Part shown: positions 33,498 through 41,603 of the stretch, piece by piece | How the letters are laid out: every line of letters starts with the position of its first letter | Position numbering within the stretch: position 1 is the first letter of the stretch | Assembly (NCBI GenBank): GCA_023443125.1 | Contig: JAEZVO010000047.1 | Location: forward strand, 1 to 54,169 | From: Actinomycetes bacterium | Lineage (GTDB): Bacteria; Actinomycetota; Actinomycetes; Propionibacteriales; Propionibacteriaceae | Reading direction: 5' to 3' | DNA length: 54,169 nt | The notes under the pieces: model-generated | What the model was told of the DNA's origin: nothing | The model's input: the letters and a program-made list of their open reading frames with translations, nothing else | Database searches by the model: none | Position numbers and translations under genes: made by a program

Positions 33498-34406
33498 ATG
33501 ACCGAACAACTCGAGCCGATTTTCGGGCGCATCATGACGGCCATGGTCACGCCGTTTCGTGATGATCTCTCACTGGACCTCGACGCCGCCGTCACGCTCG
33601 CGAAGCACCTCGTCGACGACCTCGGCAACGATGGACTCGTGATCAACGGTACGACGGGTGAATCACCCACCACTACCGACGCCGAGAAGCGCGACCTGCT
33701 GGCAGCCGTCGTCGAAGCTGTGGGGGATAGGGCGAGCATCGTCGCAGGCATCGGCACCAACGACACTCACCACACGATTGGGCGCGCCGAGGAAGCTGCT
33801 GAGCAGGGCGCCGACGGGGTGCTCGTCGTGACTCCGTACTACTCGCGCCCGCCGGAGGCTCAGCTCGAGCGGCACTTCACAACCGTGGCTGATGCCACAG
33901 ATCTGCCGTGCATGCTCTACGACATTCCGCACCGCTCGGGTCTGCCCATCCCGGAAGACATGCTGATCCGGCTCGCCGAGCATCCCCGCATTGTTGCGGT
34001 GAAAGACGCCAAGGGCGCCATCGCGTCGAGCTCTGTGGTGATGTCGCAGACGAACCTGCAGTACTACGCAGGCGACGACGCCATGCTGTTGCCCCTGCTT
34101 GCTGTGGGCGGCGTGGGTGTAGTGGGCACGTCGACGCACTTCACAGCGAAGAGCGCCCGCCAGATCACCGAAGCGTTCCTGGCTGGCCAGGTGGCTGAAG
34201 CGACGGAACTCAACCGCTTCGCGTTGCCTGCGTTCACCGGCGTGTTCGCATCACAAGGCGTGATGATGGTGAAGGCCGCACTCAATGCGCGAGGCATCAA
34301 CGTCGGGCCGTGCCGTCCGCCTATGGGGGATGTCACCGACGCGCAACTGCAGGGCTTCCTGCGGGTACTCGACGTGCATTTCACGTTCGAACGCCGCGAA
34401 GCGTGA
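33498..34406 (+). CDS. dapA: 4-hydroxy-tetrahydrodipicolinate synthase
   Basis: The 302-residue aldolase condenses pyruvate with aspartate semialdehyde in the first committed step of diaminopimelate and lysine synthesis. The Schiff-base Lys is in IVAVKDAKG at residue 169, the Tyr of the catalytic triad in LYDIPHRSG at residue 141, and the GTTGESPT loop is present. A good Shine-Dalgarno and -10 element support ATG 33498. The sigE promoter begins five bases past its stop. Confidence 0.95.
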   Translation: MTEQLEPIFGRIMTAMVTPFRDDLSLDLDAAVTLAKHLVDDLGNDGLVINGTTGESPTTTDAEKRDLLAAVVEAVGDRASIVAGIGTNDTHHTIGRAEEAAEQGADGVLVVTPYYSRPPEAQLERHFTTVADATDLPCMLYDIPHRSGLPIPEDMLIRLAEHPRIVAVKDAKGAIASSSVVMSQTNLQYYAGDDAMLLPLLAVGGVGVVGTSTHFTAKSARQITEAFLAGQVAEATELNRFALPAFTGVFASQGVMMVKAALNARGINVGPCRPPMGDVTDAQLQGFLRVLDVHFTFERREA

Positions 34407-34410
34407 GCGC

Positions 34411-34438
34411 GGGAACAAATCGTTTCATTGGATCGTTG
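34411..34438 (+). promoter_or_regulatory. ECF-type promoter of sigE (probable autoregulation)
   Basis: GGGAAC (34411-34416) and CGTTG (34434-34438) are spaced by 17 bases, close to the GGAAC-(16-19)-CGTT consensus of SigE-group ECF sigma factors. The gene it drives encodes such a factor, so a positive feedback loop is likely. Confidence 0.7.
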
Positions 34439-34486
34439 TAGTTGATGCACAGGTTCCTCACAGGAAACCGTGGTGAAGTAGAAGAC

Positions 34487-35059
34487 ATGGAGCACCAGAT
34501 GAACGACGCTGCGACGGCCGAATGGGTCGCGCCGACGTGGCAAGAGCTTGTGCGCGATCACTCCGCACAGGTCTATCATTACGCTCTGCGTCTCACTGGT
34601 AACCCGCACGACGCTGAAGACCTCACGCAAGAGGTGTTCGTGCGGGTGTTTAAGTCGATTCACACCTTCAAGCCGGGCACGCTGTCTGGCTGGTTGCATC
34701 GCATCACCACGAACCTGTTCCTCGACCAGGCCCGTCGTCGCCAAAAGATCCGCATGGATTCGCTGTCCACCGCCCCGGAGCAGATCTGGGGGCTCAGCGA
34801 GGCCCCGGAAGACGTGCACCTCGACGGCCAATTCGACGCCGACGTCGCCGCCGCGCTCGCCGCGTTGAAGCCTGAATACCGCGTAGCCGTCGTGCTGTGC
34901 GACGTCGAGGGCCTGAGCTACGAAGAGATCGCCCAAGTCTTGGACGTCAAGCTCGGTACGGTTCGCAGCCGCATTGCCCGCGGCCGCTCGCAGCTCCGGA
35001 AGGCGCTGAAGCATCGTGCACCTGCCGAGGGACGTTCGCGGTTCCTCGGAGTTGCCTGA
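34487..35059 (+). CDS. sigE: ECF sigma factor SigE
   Basis: The 190-residue sigma-70 family member has region 2 (LVRDHSAQVYHYALRLTGNP, DAEDLTQEVFVRVFKSI, LSGWLHRITTNLFLDQARRR) and region 4 (EYRVAVVLCDVEGLSYEEIA, GTVRSRIARGRSQLRKALK). It should redirect RNA polymerase to envelope-stress promoters. The chosen ATG 34487 (MEHQMND) is followed by the normal spacing to region 2; TTG 34442 and ATG 34445 are in the same frame. Neighbours match the M. tuberculosis sigE locus (Rv1221). Confidence 0.92.
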   Translation: MEHQMNDAATAEWVAPTWQELVRDHSAQVYHYALRLTGNPHDAEDLTQEVFVRVFKSIHTFKPGTLSGWLHRITTNLFLDQARRRQKIRMDSLSTAPEQIWGLSEAPEDVHLDGQFDADVAAALAALKPEYRVAVVLCDVEGLSYEEIAQVLDVKLGTVRSRIARGRSQLRKALKHRAPAEGRSRFLGVA

Positions 35060-35060
35060 C

Positions 35061-36494
35061 GTGTCGCATGGGTGTGAGAAAGTTCACAACGACCTGTCGG
35101 GCTTCGTCGACGAGACGCTAACGCCTAGACGGTGGGACGAGGTCGCGGTTCACCTGGCCGGATGCGGTCAATGCCGTGAGGAAACCGCGGAGATCCGAGA
35201 ACTGCGCTCGGCGCTATTGAACTCACGGAGTGCCGACGTCGATGCGCCGTCGTCGCTGGCTGATCGGCTCGAAGCCATCGCCGGTGATGATTCCGACGTG
35301 CCCCTCTACTGGAGAAGCGACGGACCGTCGACGCTGCCCTCAAAGCGGCGAAGGAGAAAGCGATTCGTGCTGCAGGGTTCTGCGGCCGTGCTCTGCCTCG
35401 TGATGGGTGTCGCTGTCCTGGCGGTGGTGTTAGCGCCGGGGCCGCGCAGGCTGGACGACACCGTCGACGTAGCGCGCGAGCAGTTCGCGCAGCAGATCAC
35501 GGCCGTGAACGTGCAGGAATCCGTGGGGGCATTGCTGCTTGCGCAAGACAAGGGCGCACAGTTCCCCGTCGTGCAGCACGCCGAGGTGTACAGCGTCCCG
35601 TCCGCTCCAGCCCTTCCCATCTCGCGAACCGCAGCCGACTCCATGCTCTCTCGGGGCGCCACGTCCTACGTCGGGCTCGGCGGTGTGCAAGAGGTGTACA
35701 TCGCAACCGAGGACGGCGGCGGATACGTGCGCGGCAATGTAGCCGTCACCCACGTGGCTGGGCAGGGCTCCGAACTGGTGGTGTTTGACCGCGACGGCAA
35801 CCGATTCTCGTCGAATTTCGCGCCCGACTACCTCGAGGGCGTCGTCGAAGCTCCAGATAGCTGGGACTTCTACGTCTACCCGTCTACGGTGCAGCTTGCT
35901 GGACGCCCAGCGATGGAGCTCGAAGCACGCCGCGACGACGCCGTCGTCGCCCGCTGGTGGCTCGACGTCGCCACCGGCATCACGTTGCGCAGTGAGCGGT
36001 TTGGGGCATCTGAGCAGCCGACCATCGTCTTTGGCTACGGAGAAGTACGTGTGGGCGAGGTGGCGCTGTCCGAGGACGCTCCGCGCACGGTGTCGCTATC
36101 GAAGGCCACGACGAGCGGTGCGCGCGGGTGGTGCGTCGGGCTGAACACGTGCCCCTATGAGCTCGCCGGTTTGCCGCTGGTAGCGTACTCGTCGACGAAT
36201 ACGCAAGGCGAGCAGGCGATGAGCCTGGTGTATTCGAACGGGTTCCAGACGCTGAGCGTGCGTTGGATGGAGGGGAAGCTGGCCGAGGGCGATGCCGTCA
36301 GCGCGGCAGCCGCGACGGGGCTTCCCTCGGTGGCTGCGTGGCAGGCGGGGCGTGGCGTGGTGTCGGTCACGACGAACGGCAGCCAGAAGCTGCTTGCGGA
36401 GGCGGTCGAGGAGTTGCCTGATCGTGCGCCCTACGACCGCGGGGTCGGTGCGCGACTCGTCGCAGGGCTGGGCCGACTCACAGGCCTCGGCTGA
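35061..36494 (+). CDS. Anti-sigma factor with RseB-like extracytoplasmic domain (RseA-RseB fusion)
   Basis: The 477-residue protein has three parts. Residues 1-95 are a zinc-binding anti-sigma domain with HxxxCxxC (H31, C35, C38) of the ZAS type. A membrane helix follows at about 103-125 after an Arg/Lys-rich stretch. The remaining 350 residues lie outside the membrane and resemble MucB/RseB: RWWLDVATGITLRSERF in the first half and LVYSNGFQTLSVRW near residue 389. M. tuberculosis RseA ends soon after its N-terminal domain, so this is a larger form that seems to combine binding and sensing. GTG 35061 is one base after the sigE stop. No htrA follows. Confidence 0.75.
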   Translation: MSHGCEKVHNDLSGFVDETLTPRRWDEVAVHLAGCGQCREETAEIRELRSALLNSRSADVDAPSSLADRLEAIAGDDSDVPLYWRSDGPSTLPSKRRRRKRFVLQGSAAVLCLVMGVAVLAVVLAPGPRRLDDTVDVAREQFAQQITAVNVQESVGALLLAQDKGAQFPVVQHAEVYSVPSAPALPISRTAADSMLSRGATSYVGLGGVQEVYIATEDGGGYVRGNVAVTHVAGQGSELVVFDRDGNRFSSNFAPDYLEGVVEAPDSWDFYVYPSTVQLAGRPAMELEARRDDAVVARWWLDVATGITLRSERFGASEQPTIVFGYGEVRVGEVALSEDAPRTVSLSKATTSGARGWCVGLNTCPYELAGLPLVAYSSTNTQGEQAMSLVYSNGFQTLSVRWMEGKLAEGDAVSAAAATGLPSVAAWQAGRGVVSVTTNGSQKLLAEAVEELPDRAPYDRGVGARLVAGLGRLTGLG

Positions 36495-36512
36495 TTCGGT
36501 ACCATTTCGTTC

Positions 36513-36938
36513 ATGTTTGGGATTGATGCGGTTGAACTCGTCTTGATCCTCGTGCTTGCCGTGCTGCTGTTCGGGCCCGAGAAACTACCGCAGTTCTCGC
36601 GGAAGGCGGCTCGCGTCTACGTCTACCTGCGAGGCATCGCGAACAATACGCAGAACACGTTGCGCGACCAGCTTGGCCCTGAGTACGCCGATCTCGAACT
36701 CGCCGACCTGAATCCCAAAGTGTTTGTGAAGAAGCACCTCAGCCAAGAGGTCGCTGCCATCGAGGAAGCCAAGCGCGAGATCGAGGAGATGCGCCAGCAG
36801 CTCGAAGAAGCCACGCAGCAGGTGGAGAGCGAAGTCGATGGGGCCAAGGACGCGGCCCACGCTGCGGTGAGCTCCAGCGCCGACGCATCGTCGGCCCCTG
36901 CCTGGGAAGCTTCCCCCTTCGACGACGAGGCCACCTAG
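36513..36938 (+). CDS. tatB: Twin-arginine translocase subunit TatB
   Basis: The 141-residue protein has the family plan: a short N-terminal membrane helix (ELVLILVLAVLLFGPEKLP) with the Phe-Gly-Pro hinge, an amphipathic helix and a long charged coiled coil (EEAKREIEEMRQQLEEATQQ) with an acidic disordered tail. TatB binds RR signal peptides with TatC. The N-terminal MFGID with Glu in the helix marks TatB rather than TatA. Location behind sigE and its anti-sigma gene matches M. tuberculosis; the protein gives the envelope-stress unit an export partner. Confidence 0.92.
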   Translation: MFGIDAVELVLILVLAVLLFGPEKLPQFSRKAARVYVYLRGIANNTQNTLRDQLGPEYADLELADLNPKVFVKKHLSQEVAAIEEAKREIEEMRQQLEEATQQVESEVDGAKDAAHAAVSSSADASSAPAWEASPFDDEAT

Positions 36939-36956
36939 GACTCCGCCGCCTCCGCT

Positions 36957-37162
36957 CGTCGAGTAGGCGGCGTAGCCGCCGTATCGAGACGCAGCACGGG
37001 GTTTCGATACGCGAGCTTTGCTCGCTACTCAACCACCGGTGCCGACGTGCACCCGCCGGCCGCCCGCCGACTCCACTCCCGATCGTCGAGTAGGGCCGAA
37101 GGCCCGTATCGAGACACGGTGATGGTTTCGATACGCCGCCTGCGGCGGCTACTCAACCATCG
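36957..37162. repeat. Four hairpin repeats with conserved flanks and variable stems
   Basis: Four units occupy the 36939-37171 gap between tatB and mrp. Two read TCGTCGAGTA-stem-GTATCGAGAC (near 36957-36990 and 37084-37113) and two are opposite, GTTTCGATAC-stem-TACTCAACCA (near 37001-37037 and 37126-37160), in head-to-head pairs. The stems GGCGGC/GCCGCC, GCGAGC/GCTCGC, GGGCC/GGCCC and GCCGCC/GGCGGC differ but each pairs perfectly around a three-base loop. The family also occurs at 1341-1551. Confidence 0.85.
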
Positions 37163-37171
37163 GATAGACGG

Positions 37172-38332
37172 CTACTGGCGGGGCGTCAGGTTGAGGCGCT
37201 GCCCGAGCAACGACGGCTTGCGGGTGAGCAGATCGTCGGCCAGCTTCGTGATGGCCCGCGCCGAGGCGTGGTCGGGGGCGGAGTCGACGACGGGGGTGCC
37301 GCGGTCACCGCCAGCGAGGAGTTGCTCGTCGAACGGAACCTGCGCGAGCACCTCGACCGGGTACCCGACACGCTCAGAGAGCGCCTCAGCCACCAGCGTG
37401 CCGCCGCCGGAACCGAACAGCTCTAGGCGCTCCGTCTCGCCGCAATGCGAGCAAGGATGCTCGAGGTAGGCCATGTTCTCGACCACACCCAGCACCCGCT
37501 GCTCCATGATGTGCGCCATGGTGCCGGCGCGCTCCGCGATCTCCCACGCAGCCTGCTGCGGGGTGGTCACGACAAGCACCTCGGAGCCGGGAATCTTCTG
37601 CCCGAGGCTCATCGCCACGTCGCCCGTGCCGGGAGGAAGATCGAGGAGGAGGTAGTCGAGGTCGCCCCAGAACACGTCGGTGAGGAGCTGCGTGAGCGCG
37701 CGGTCGAGGATGGGCCCGCGCCATGCCACCACCTGATCGCGCGACTGCTTGAGCATGCCCATCGAAATGACCTTCAGCCCCTCGAGCGCAGGCACGGGGA
37801 GGATCATGTCGTCGACGACGGTGGGGCGGGCGTCGCCGAGCCCCAACAGGTCGGGAATGGAGTGGCCGTAGATGTCGGCGTCGAGGATGCCGACGGAGCG
37901 CCCGGCCTTCGCCAGCGCGACGGCGAGGTTCACCGTCACCGACGACTTACCCACGCCCCCCTTGCCGGACGAGACCGCGATCACCTTCGTGAGGTTGCCG
38001 GGCTGCGCGAACGGGATGACCCGCTCGGGCTCGCCGCCGCGCAGCATTTGGCGCATGGCCTCGCGCTGCTCGTCGTTCATCACTCCGAGCTCGACGTCGA
38101 CGCTAGTCACACCGTCGATGGGTTCGACGGCGGCGCGCACGCGCTGGGTGATCTCGGAACGCATCGGGCACCCCGACACGGTGAGGAGCACACGCACGAA
38201 CACGTGACCGTCGTCGGTCGCGTCGATCTCGTCAACCATGCCCAGATCGGTGATGGGACGACGGATTTCGGGATCCTCGACGCCGTGGAGTGCTTCGCGG
38301 ACAAGCGGAAGAAGTGGGTTTTCAGTCACCAT
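37172..38332 (-). CDS. mrp: Mrp/ApbC iron-sulfur cluster carrier ATPase
   Basis: The 386-residue protein has an N-terminal MIP18/DUF59 domain (about residues 1-90, with VSGCPMR) and a P-loop ATPase domain starting with the deviant Walker A GKGGVGKS at 123-130. Further motifs are ILDADIYGHSIPDLLG, LLLDLPPGTGDV and a CxxC (HPCSHCGETERLELFG) for holding a bridging cluster. It delivers Fe-S clusters to apoproteins. M. tuberculosis has the same gene near sigE (Rv1229c). Confidence 0.94.
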   Translation of the reverse strand: MVTENPLLPLVREALHGVEDPEIRRPITDLGMVDEIDATDDGHVFVRVLLTVSGCPMRSEITQRVRAAVEPIDGVTSVDVELGVMNDEQREAMRQMLRGGEPERVIPFAQPGNLTKVIAVSSGKGGVGKSSVTVNLAVALAKAGRSVGILDADIYGHSIPDLLGLGDARPTVVDDMILPVPALEGLKVISMGMLKQSRDQVVAWRGPILDRALTQLLTDVFWGDLDYLLLDLPPGTGDVAMSLGQKIPGSEVLVVTTPQQAAWEIAERAGTMAHIMEQRVLGVVENMAYLEHPCSHCGETERLELFGSGGGTLVAEALSERVGYPVEVLAQVPFDEQLLAGGDRGTPVVDSAPDHASARAITKLADDLLTRKPSLLGQRLNLTPRQ

Positions 38333-38359
38333 CTCAGTCTGTCATGGATCGTGGAAGGA

Positions 38360-38740
38360 TCAAGCGGAGAGGGGGCCGCGTCGCCCGTCGAGCGCATCCC
38401 CGAGGAACACGAACGACGCCCCGACGAGTGCCACCAGCCATACCTGCCCGAGGGCTGCGATCACCACGACGATCGGTATCACGACGACTTTCAGCATGAA
38501 GCGCTCTTGTAGACCGAGGCTGCGTCGCGAGCCGGGAGTCAGCAGCACCCACCACATACCCGCGTATGAGACGCCGAAGACGACGGCGACCACAATCGCC
38601 ACCCAGCCGTGTCCGCCGATGTTGGACAGCGAGTACGCGCCCGTGGCGAGGAGGACGAGGTGCCCGATCAGTGAGAGGAGCGCGAACCAGCGGATGCGCA
38701 CCGGGGCGTCGACTCCGTCGGGATGCTCAGGTGTTGACAT
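38360..38740 (-). CDS. Small four-helix membrane protein
   Basis: The 126-residue protein has four likely membrane segments (WFALLSLIGHLVLLATGAYS, GWVAIVVAVVFGVSYAGMW, a third near MLKVVVIPIVVVIAALGQ and a fourth VWLVALVGASFVFLG). I do not recognise a named family. ATG 38740 or 38743 overlaps the 3' end of the DUF1003 gene by about 15 bases, so translation is probably coupled. It is the last gene of the MgtE-N/DUF1003 operon and lies 28 bases upstream of mrp in the same orientation. Confidence 0.65.
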   Translation of the reverse strand: MSTPEHPDGVDAPVRIRWFALLSLIGHLVLLATGAYSLSNIGGHGWVAIVVAVVFGVSYAGMWWVLLTPGSRRSLGLQERFMLKVVVIPIVVVIAALGQVWLVALVGASFVFLGDALDGRRGPLSA

Positions 38741-39239
38741 CATTGGCCTCCGGCTGTTGACGGGTGTCGAGTTCCTCGAGGAGATCCCGCAGTTCGGTGC
38801 GCAGCTCGGAACGGACAAAGTCACGGGTAGCCAGTTCACCCAGGTTCATGCGAATCGCGGCGATCTCACGGGCCAGAAAGTCCATGTCAGCACGCGACTG
38901 GGCAGCGAGGCGACGGTCCTCGTCGAGGCTGATTTTGTCGCGGTCTTCCTGGCGGTTCTGGGCCAGCAGAATCAGCGGCGCGGAGTACGAGGCCTGCGTC
39001 GAGAAGAACAGGTTCAACAAAATGAACGGATACGGATCCCATTTGAAGCCGTAAATGCCGACGAGGTTCAGCGCCACCCAAGTCACAACGATGACCGTCA
39101 TGTAGACCAGGAACTTGGCGGTGCCCATGAAGCGCGCCACCGCCTCGGCAAACAGGCCGAACGTCTCCGAATCGAGCTGCACCTTGGGGAAGAAGGAACG
39201 TTTCCCGTCGCGCGGTTTCGAGAGATCAACCTCAGCCAT
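38727..39239 (-). CDS. DUF1003 membrane protein
   Basis: The 170-residue protein matches DUF1003: FGLFAEAVARFMGTAKFLVY, VALNLVG, FKWDPYPFILLNLFFSTQAS and YSAPLILLAQNRQEDRDK, with two membrane helices and a coiled C-terminus. Function is unknown. It overlaps the 3' end of the MgtE-N gene by eight bases, a pairing common in actinobacteria, which hints at a role near magnesium or membrane homeostasis; that is inference only. Confidence 0.88.
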   Translation of the reverse strand: MAEVDLSKPRDGKRSFFPKVQLDSETFGLFAEAVARFMGTAKFLVYMTVIVVTWVALNLVGIYGFKWDPYPFILLNLFFSTQASYSAPLILLAQNRQEDRDKISLDEDRRLAAQSRADMDFLAREIAAIRMNLGELATRDFVRSELRTELRDLLEELDTRQQPEANDVNT

Positions 39240-40509
39240 GGTCTACCTCCTCACGTCGGTCGTCGGACGGTTCCTCACCGTCCATCTGGTCGCCGCGCCA
39301 GTCGTCGGGAAGCATATGGTCGAGCACATCGTCGACGGTGACAGCGCCGACGAGCTGCCCCGCATCGTTGACGACCGGCGCCACGACGAGGTTGTACGTC
39401 GCGAAGTATCGGCTCACCTGCGCCAACGGGGTGCTCGTGTGCAGCGGCTCGAGCGTCTCATCCATCATGGTGGCCACCATCAGCGTCGGAGCCTCGCGCA
39501 GGAGGCGCTGGGCGTGGATGGCGCCAATGTACTTGCCAGTAGGGGTTTCGACGGGGGGTCGGGCCACGAACACCATCGACGCGAGCGCTGGCGTGAGGTC
39601 TTCATTGCGGATGTACGCGAGGGCTTGCGCCACCGTCGCATCGCTCTCGACGATCACAGGTTCGGGGGTCATCATGCCGCCGGCGGTGAATTCGCCATAG
39701 ACCAAGAGGCGCCGCACGTCGGAGGCATCCTCGGGCTCCATGTGCTGCAGGAGATCTTCGGCGACAGCTGTGGGGAGGTCTCGGATCAGGTCGGCCGCAT
39801 CGTCGGGATCCATCTCTTCGAGCACGTCGGCCGCACGCTCGGTATTCAACGCCGAGATCACCTCGATCTGCTCATCCTCCGGCAGCTCCTCGAGTGCCTC
39901 GGCCAGCATGTCGTCCTCGAGCGCGTCGAGCACTTCACCGAGCTGGCCTGGGTCCATGTCGTGCAGTTCTTTGGCGATGTCGGCGGGGTTCATGTCGGCG
40001 AACTCCGCGACGAGGTTCGCCGTCGTGCGCCCCCGCGTGGCCTTGAGCGCAGGGACTTCCTTCCAGGAGACCACCGTCGGCTCCGATTTGCCGCCGAACC
40101 CGAACCGTCCCACCTTCGTGACTCGCCGGATCGCCACCTGGGAGAGCTCCCATTCGTGGCTGCGGAACTGGTTCATGGAGACGTCAAGGATGGTGGTGGT
40201 GCCGTCGCCGCGCTCGAGCGGGCGGTCGAACAGGTCGGCCGCGACAAGGAGCTCTCCCTCGCGGCGCTGAAACTTTCGGGTGTCGATGGTGCCTTGGATC
40301 GACACCTGGTTACCGGTGATGTGGTGCACGCGCACCATAGGAATGAAGATGCGCTGCTTCGCGAACAGCTCGACGACAAGGCCTTTCACCCGCGGGGCGC
40401 GGCCGTCGGCTCGGATGTAGCAGATGATGTCGCGGATGCGGCCGACCTGACTGTCGGAGGCGTCGACGAGAGGTAACCCGATCACACGCGAAATGAACAC
40501 CTGCTCCAT
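39232..40509 (-). CDS. MgtE N-terminal and CBS domain protein without a channel domain
   Basis: The 425-residue protein has a PRC-barrel-like start (RVIGLPLVDASDSQVGRI), an MgtE N-domain built of acidic helical repeats (ALEDDMLAEALEELPEDEQI, EEMDPDDAADLIRDLP, MEPEDASDVRRLL) and two CBS domains (GGMMTPEPVIVESDATVAQA and a second ending AVTVDDVLDHMLP). It lacks the membrane channel of real MgtE, so it is a cytoplasmic sensor-like protein. ATG 40509 is chosen over upstream frames that run into the palindrome at 40575. Rv1232c of M. tuberculosis is a likely counterpart. Confidence 0.88.
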   Translation of the reverse strand: MEQVFISRVIGLPLVDASDSQVGRIRDIICYIRADGRAPRVKGLVVELFAKQRIFIPMVRVHHITGNQVSIQGTIDTRKFQRREGELLVAADLFDRPLERGDGTTTILDVSMNQFRSHEWELSQVAIRRVTKVGRFGFGGKSEPTVVSWKEVPALKATRGRTTANLVAEFADMNPADIAKELHDMDPGQLGEVLDALEDDMLAEALEELPEDEQIEVISALNTERAADVLEEMDPDDAADLIRDLPTAVAEDLLQHMEPEDASDVRRLLVYGEFTAGGMMTPEPVIVESDATVAQALAYIRNEDLTPALASMVFVARPPVETPTGKYIGAIHAQRLLREAPTLMVATMMDETLEPLHTSTPLAQVSRYFATYNLVVAPVVNDAGQLVGAVTVDDVLDHMLPDDWRGDQMDGEEPSDDRREEVDHG

Positions 40510-40574
40510 AGGCACCAATCTAGCGGTTGCGCAGCGGGGCTCGGAACGGCGACCGCAGGTGGGGCCGGCCGAAG

Positions 40575-40657
40575 AAACTGCAAAACTCGCCAACAGTTGA
40601 GCCCCTCCCGCATGAGCTAAGCGTGAGGCATTGCACTGATGGCGAGTTTTGCAGTTT
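40575..40657. repeat. 83-bp palindrome, copy 1, upstream of the nuclease gene
   Basis: Perfect 18-bp arms at 40575-40592 and 40640-40657 (AAACTGCAAAACTCGCCA and complement) continue inward, with a few mismatches, through CAGT/ACTG and CTCCCGC/GCGTGAG to a small AT-rich loop. The whole element can fold into one long hairpin. It lies 86 bases before the nuclease start. Confidence 0.88.
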
Positions 40658-40742
40658 GCATCATCCGCACCCGGCGCCCGAGTTATCCACAGCCCAGAAA
40701 TTCGTCCTTCACCTGCGTGGCGAATTCCGGTGAAGTGTGGGT

Positions 40743-41603
40743 ATGCACGCAGAACTTCGCCGGCTCATCGCTGAGGACGGCGCCATCGCTCGCAGCCGGA
40801 ACCCCGAGCTGCACAATCCGATCCGCCATGCGGTGCAGGCGGGGCAACTCGTCCCGCTGCTTCCTGGCACCTACTCAATAGAGCGCTCATTCACCACACT
40901 CGTAGCGGCGGTCCGGCTATGGGATCCCGACGCCGTGTTCACCGGCGCCACGGCAGCCAAACTCAGCTGGTGGGATGACCTCCCAACGGGCACGGTGCAG
41001 GCGACCTCGCGACGTAAAACCGTCCGCGAGGTGCCCGGGCTCCGTCTCTCGCAGGGAGCGGTCGAGCCGTCCGTGGTGTTCGAGCATGGAGGGCTACGTT
41101 TGGTGCACCCCGCCTGGAGTGCGCTGGAGCTCACCGACGAACTGGGCGGCGAAGCCATCGATGAGGCTCTGCGCAGACGAGCCACCACGCTGCCGGCCAT
41201 GCGCTGGGCGCTCGGACAGATGAGAGACCGACCCGGTAACACAGAGCGTCGAAGGCTATTGCTCGAATCCAGGGACGAGCCGTGGTCAGAGCTCGAACGC
41301 GACGGCCACCGCAGGCTTCGGCGCGCACGTCTCACCGGGTGGAAAGGGAACTACCGGATCGTGCTACCCAATGGTTCCGTTCGCTACGGAGACATCGTGT
41401 ACGAGGGGCCCCAGCTCGTGGTGGAACTCGACTCGTGGACGCATCACTCGTCGCGTGAGGCGTTCGTCGACGATCGTAGGAAGGACGTCGAGCTCACGCT
41501 CCAGGGCTGGACAGTGCTGCGCTTTACCAAGGACACCATGGACGACCTGGTGCCCTCGGTGCGCGCGGCACTGCAGATGCTGAACGCTGGCCCGCCGCGA
41601 TGA
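40743..41603 (+). CDS. Vsr-like/DUF559 nuclease-domain protein (AbiEi-like N-terminus)
   Basis: The 286-residue protein has an N-terminal winged-helix-like region (about 1-80: NPIRHAVQAGQLVPLLPGTY) resembling the AbiEi-type antitoxin/transcription domain and a C-terminal DUF559 domain of the PD-(D/E)XK fold: YGDIVYEGPQLVVELDSWTH near residues 214-233, then DDRRKDVELTLQGWTVLRFT. The Asp, Glu-x-Asp and Arg pattern of the active site is intact. Start ATG 40743 (GTG 40737 also possible) lacks a clear Shine-Dalgarno. The stop codon touches a palindrome, and another lies upstream, so the gene is bracketed by repeats. Function is unknown; a mobile or defence-related role is inferred. Confidence 0.75.
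   Translation: MHAELRRLIAEDGAIARSRNPELHNPIRHAVQAGQLVPLLPGTYSIERSFTTLVAAVRLWDPDAVFTGATAAKLSWWDDLPTGTVQATSRRKTVREVPGLRLSQGAVEPSVVFEHGGLRLVHPAWSALELTDELGGEAIDEALRRRATTLPAMRWALGQMRDRPGNTERRRLLLESRDEPWSELERDGHRRLRRARLTGWKGNYRIVLPNGSVRYGDIVYEGPQLVVELDSWTHHSSREAFVDDRRKDVELTLQGWTVLRFTKDTMDDLVPSVRAALQMLNAGPPR

Noticed and set aside
36957..37162. CRISPR-like array
   Set aside because: Repeats are in alternating orientation, differ in spacing and have paired stems; there are no uniform spacers or cas genes.
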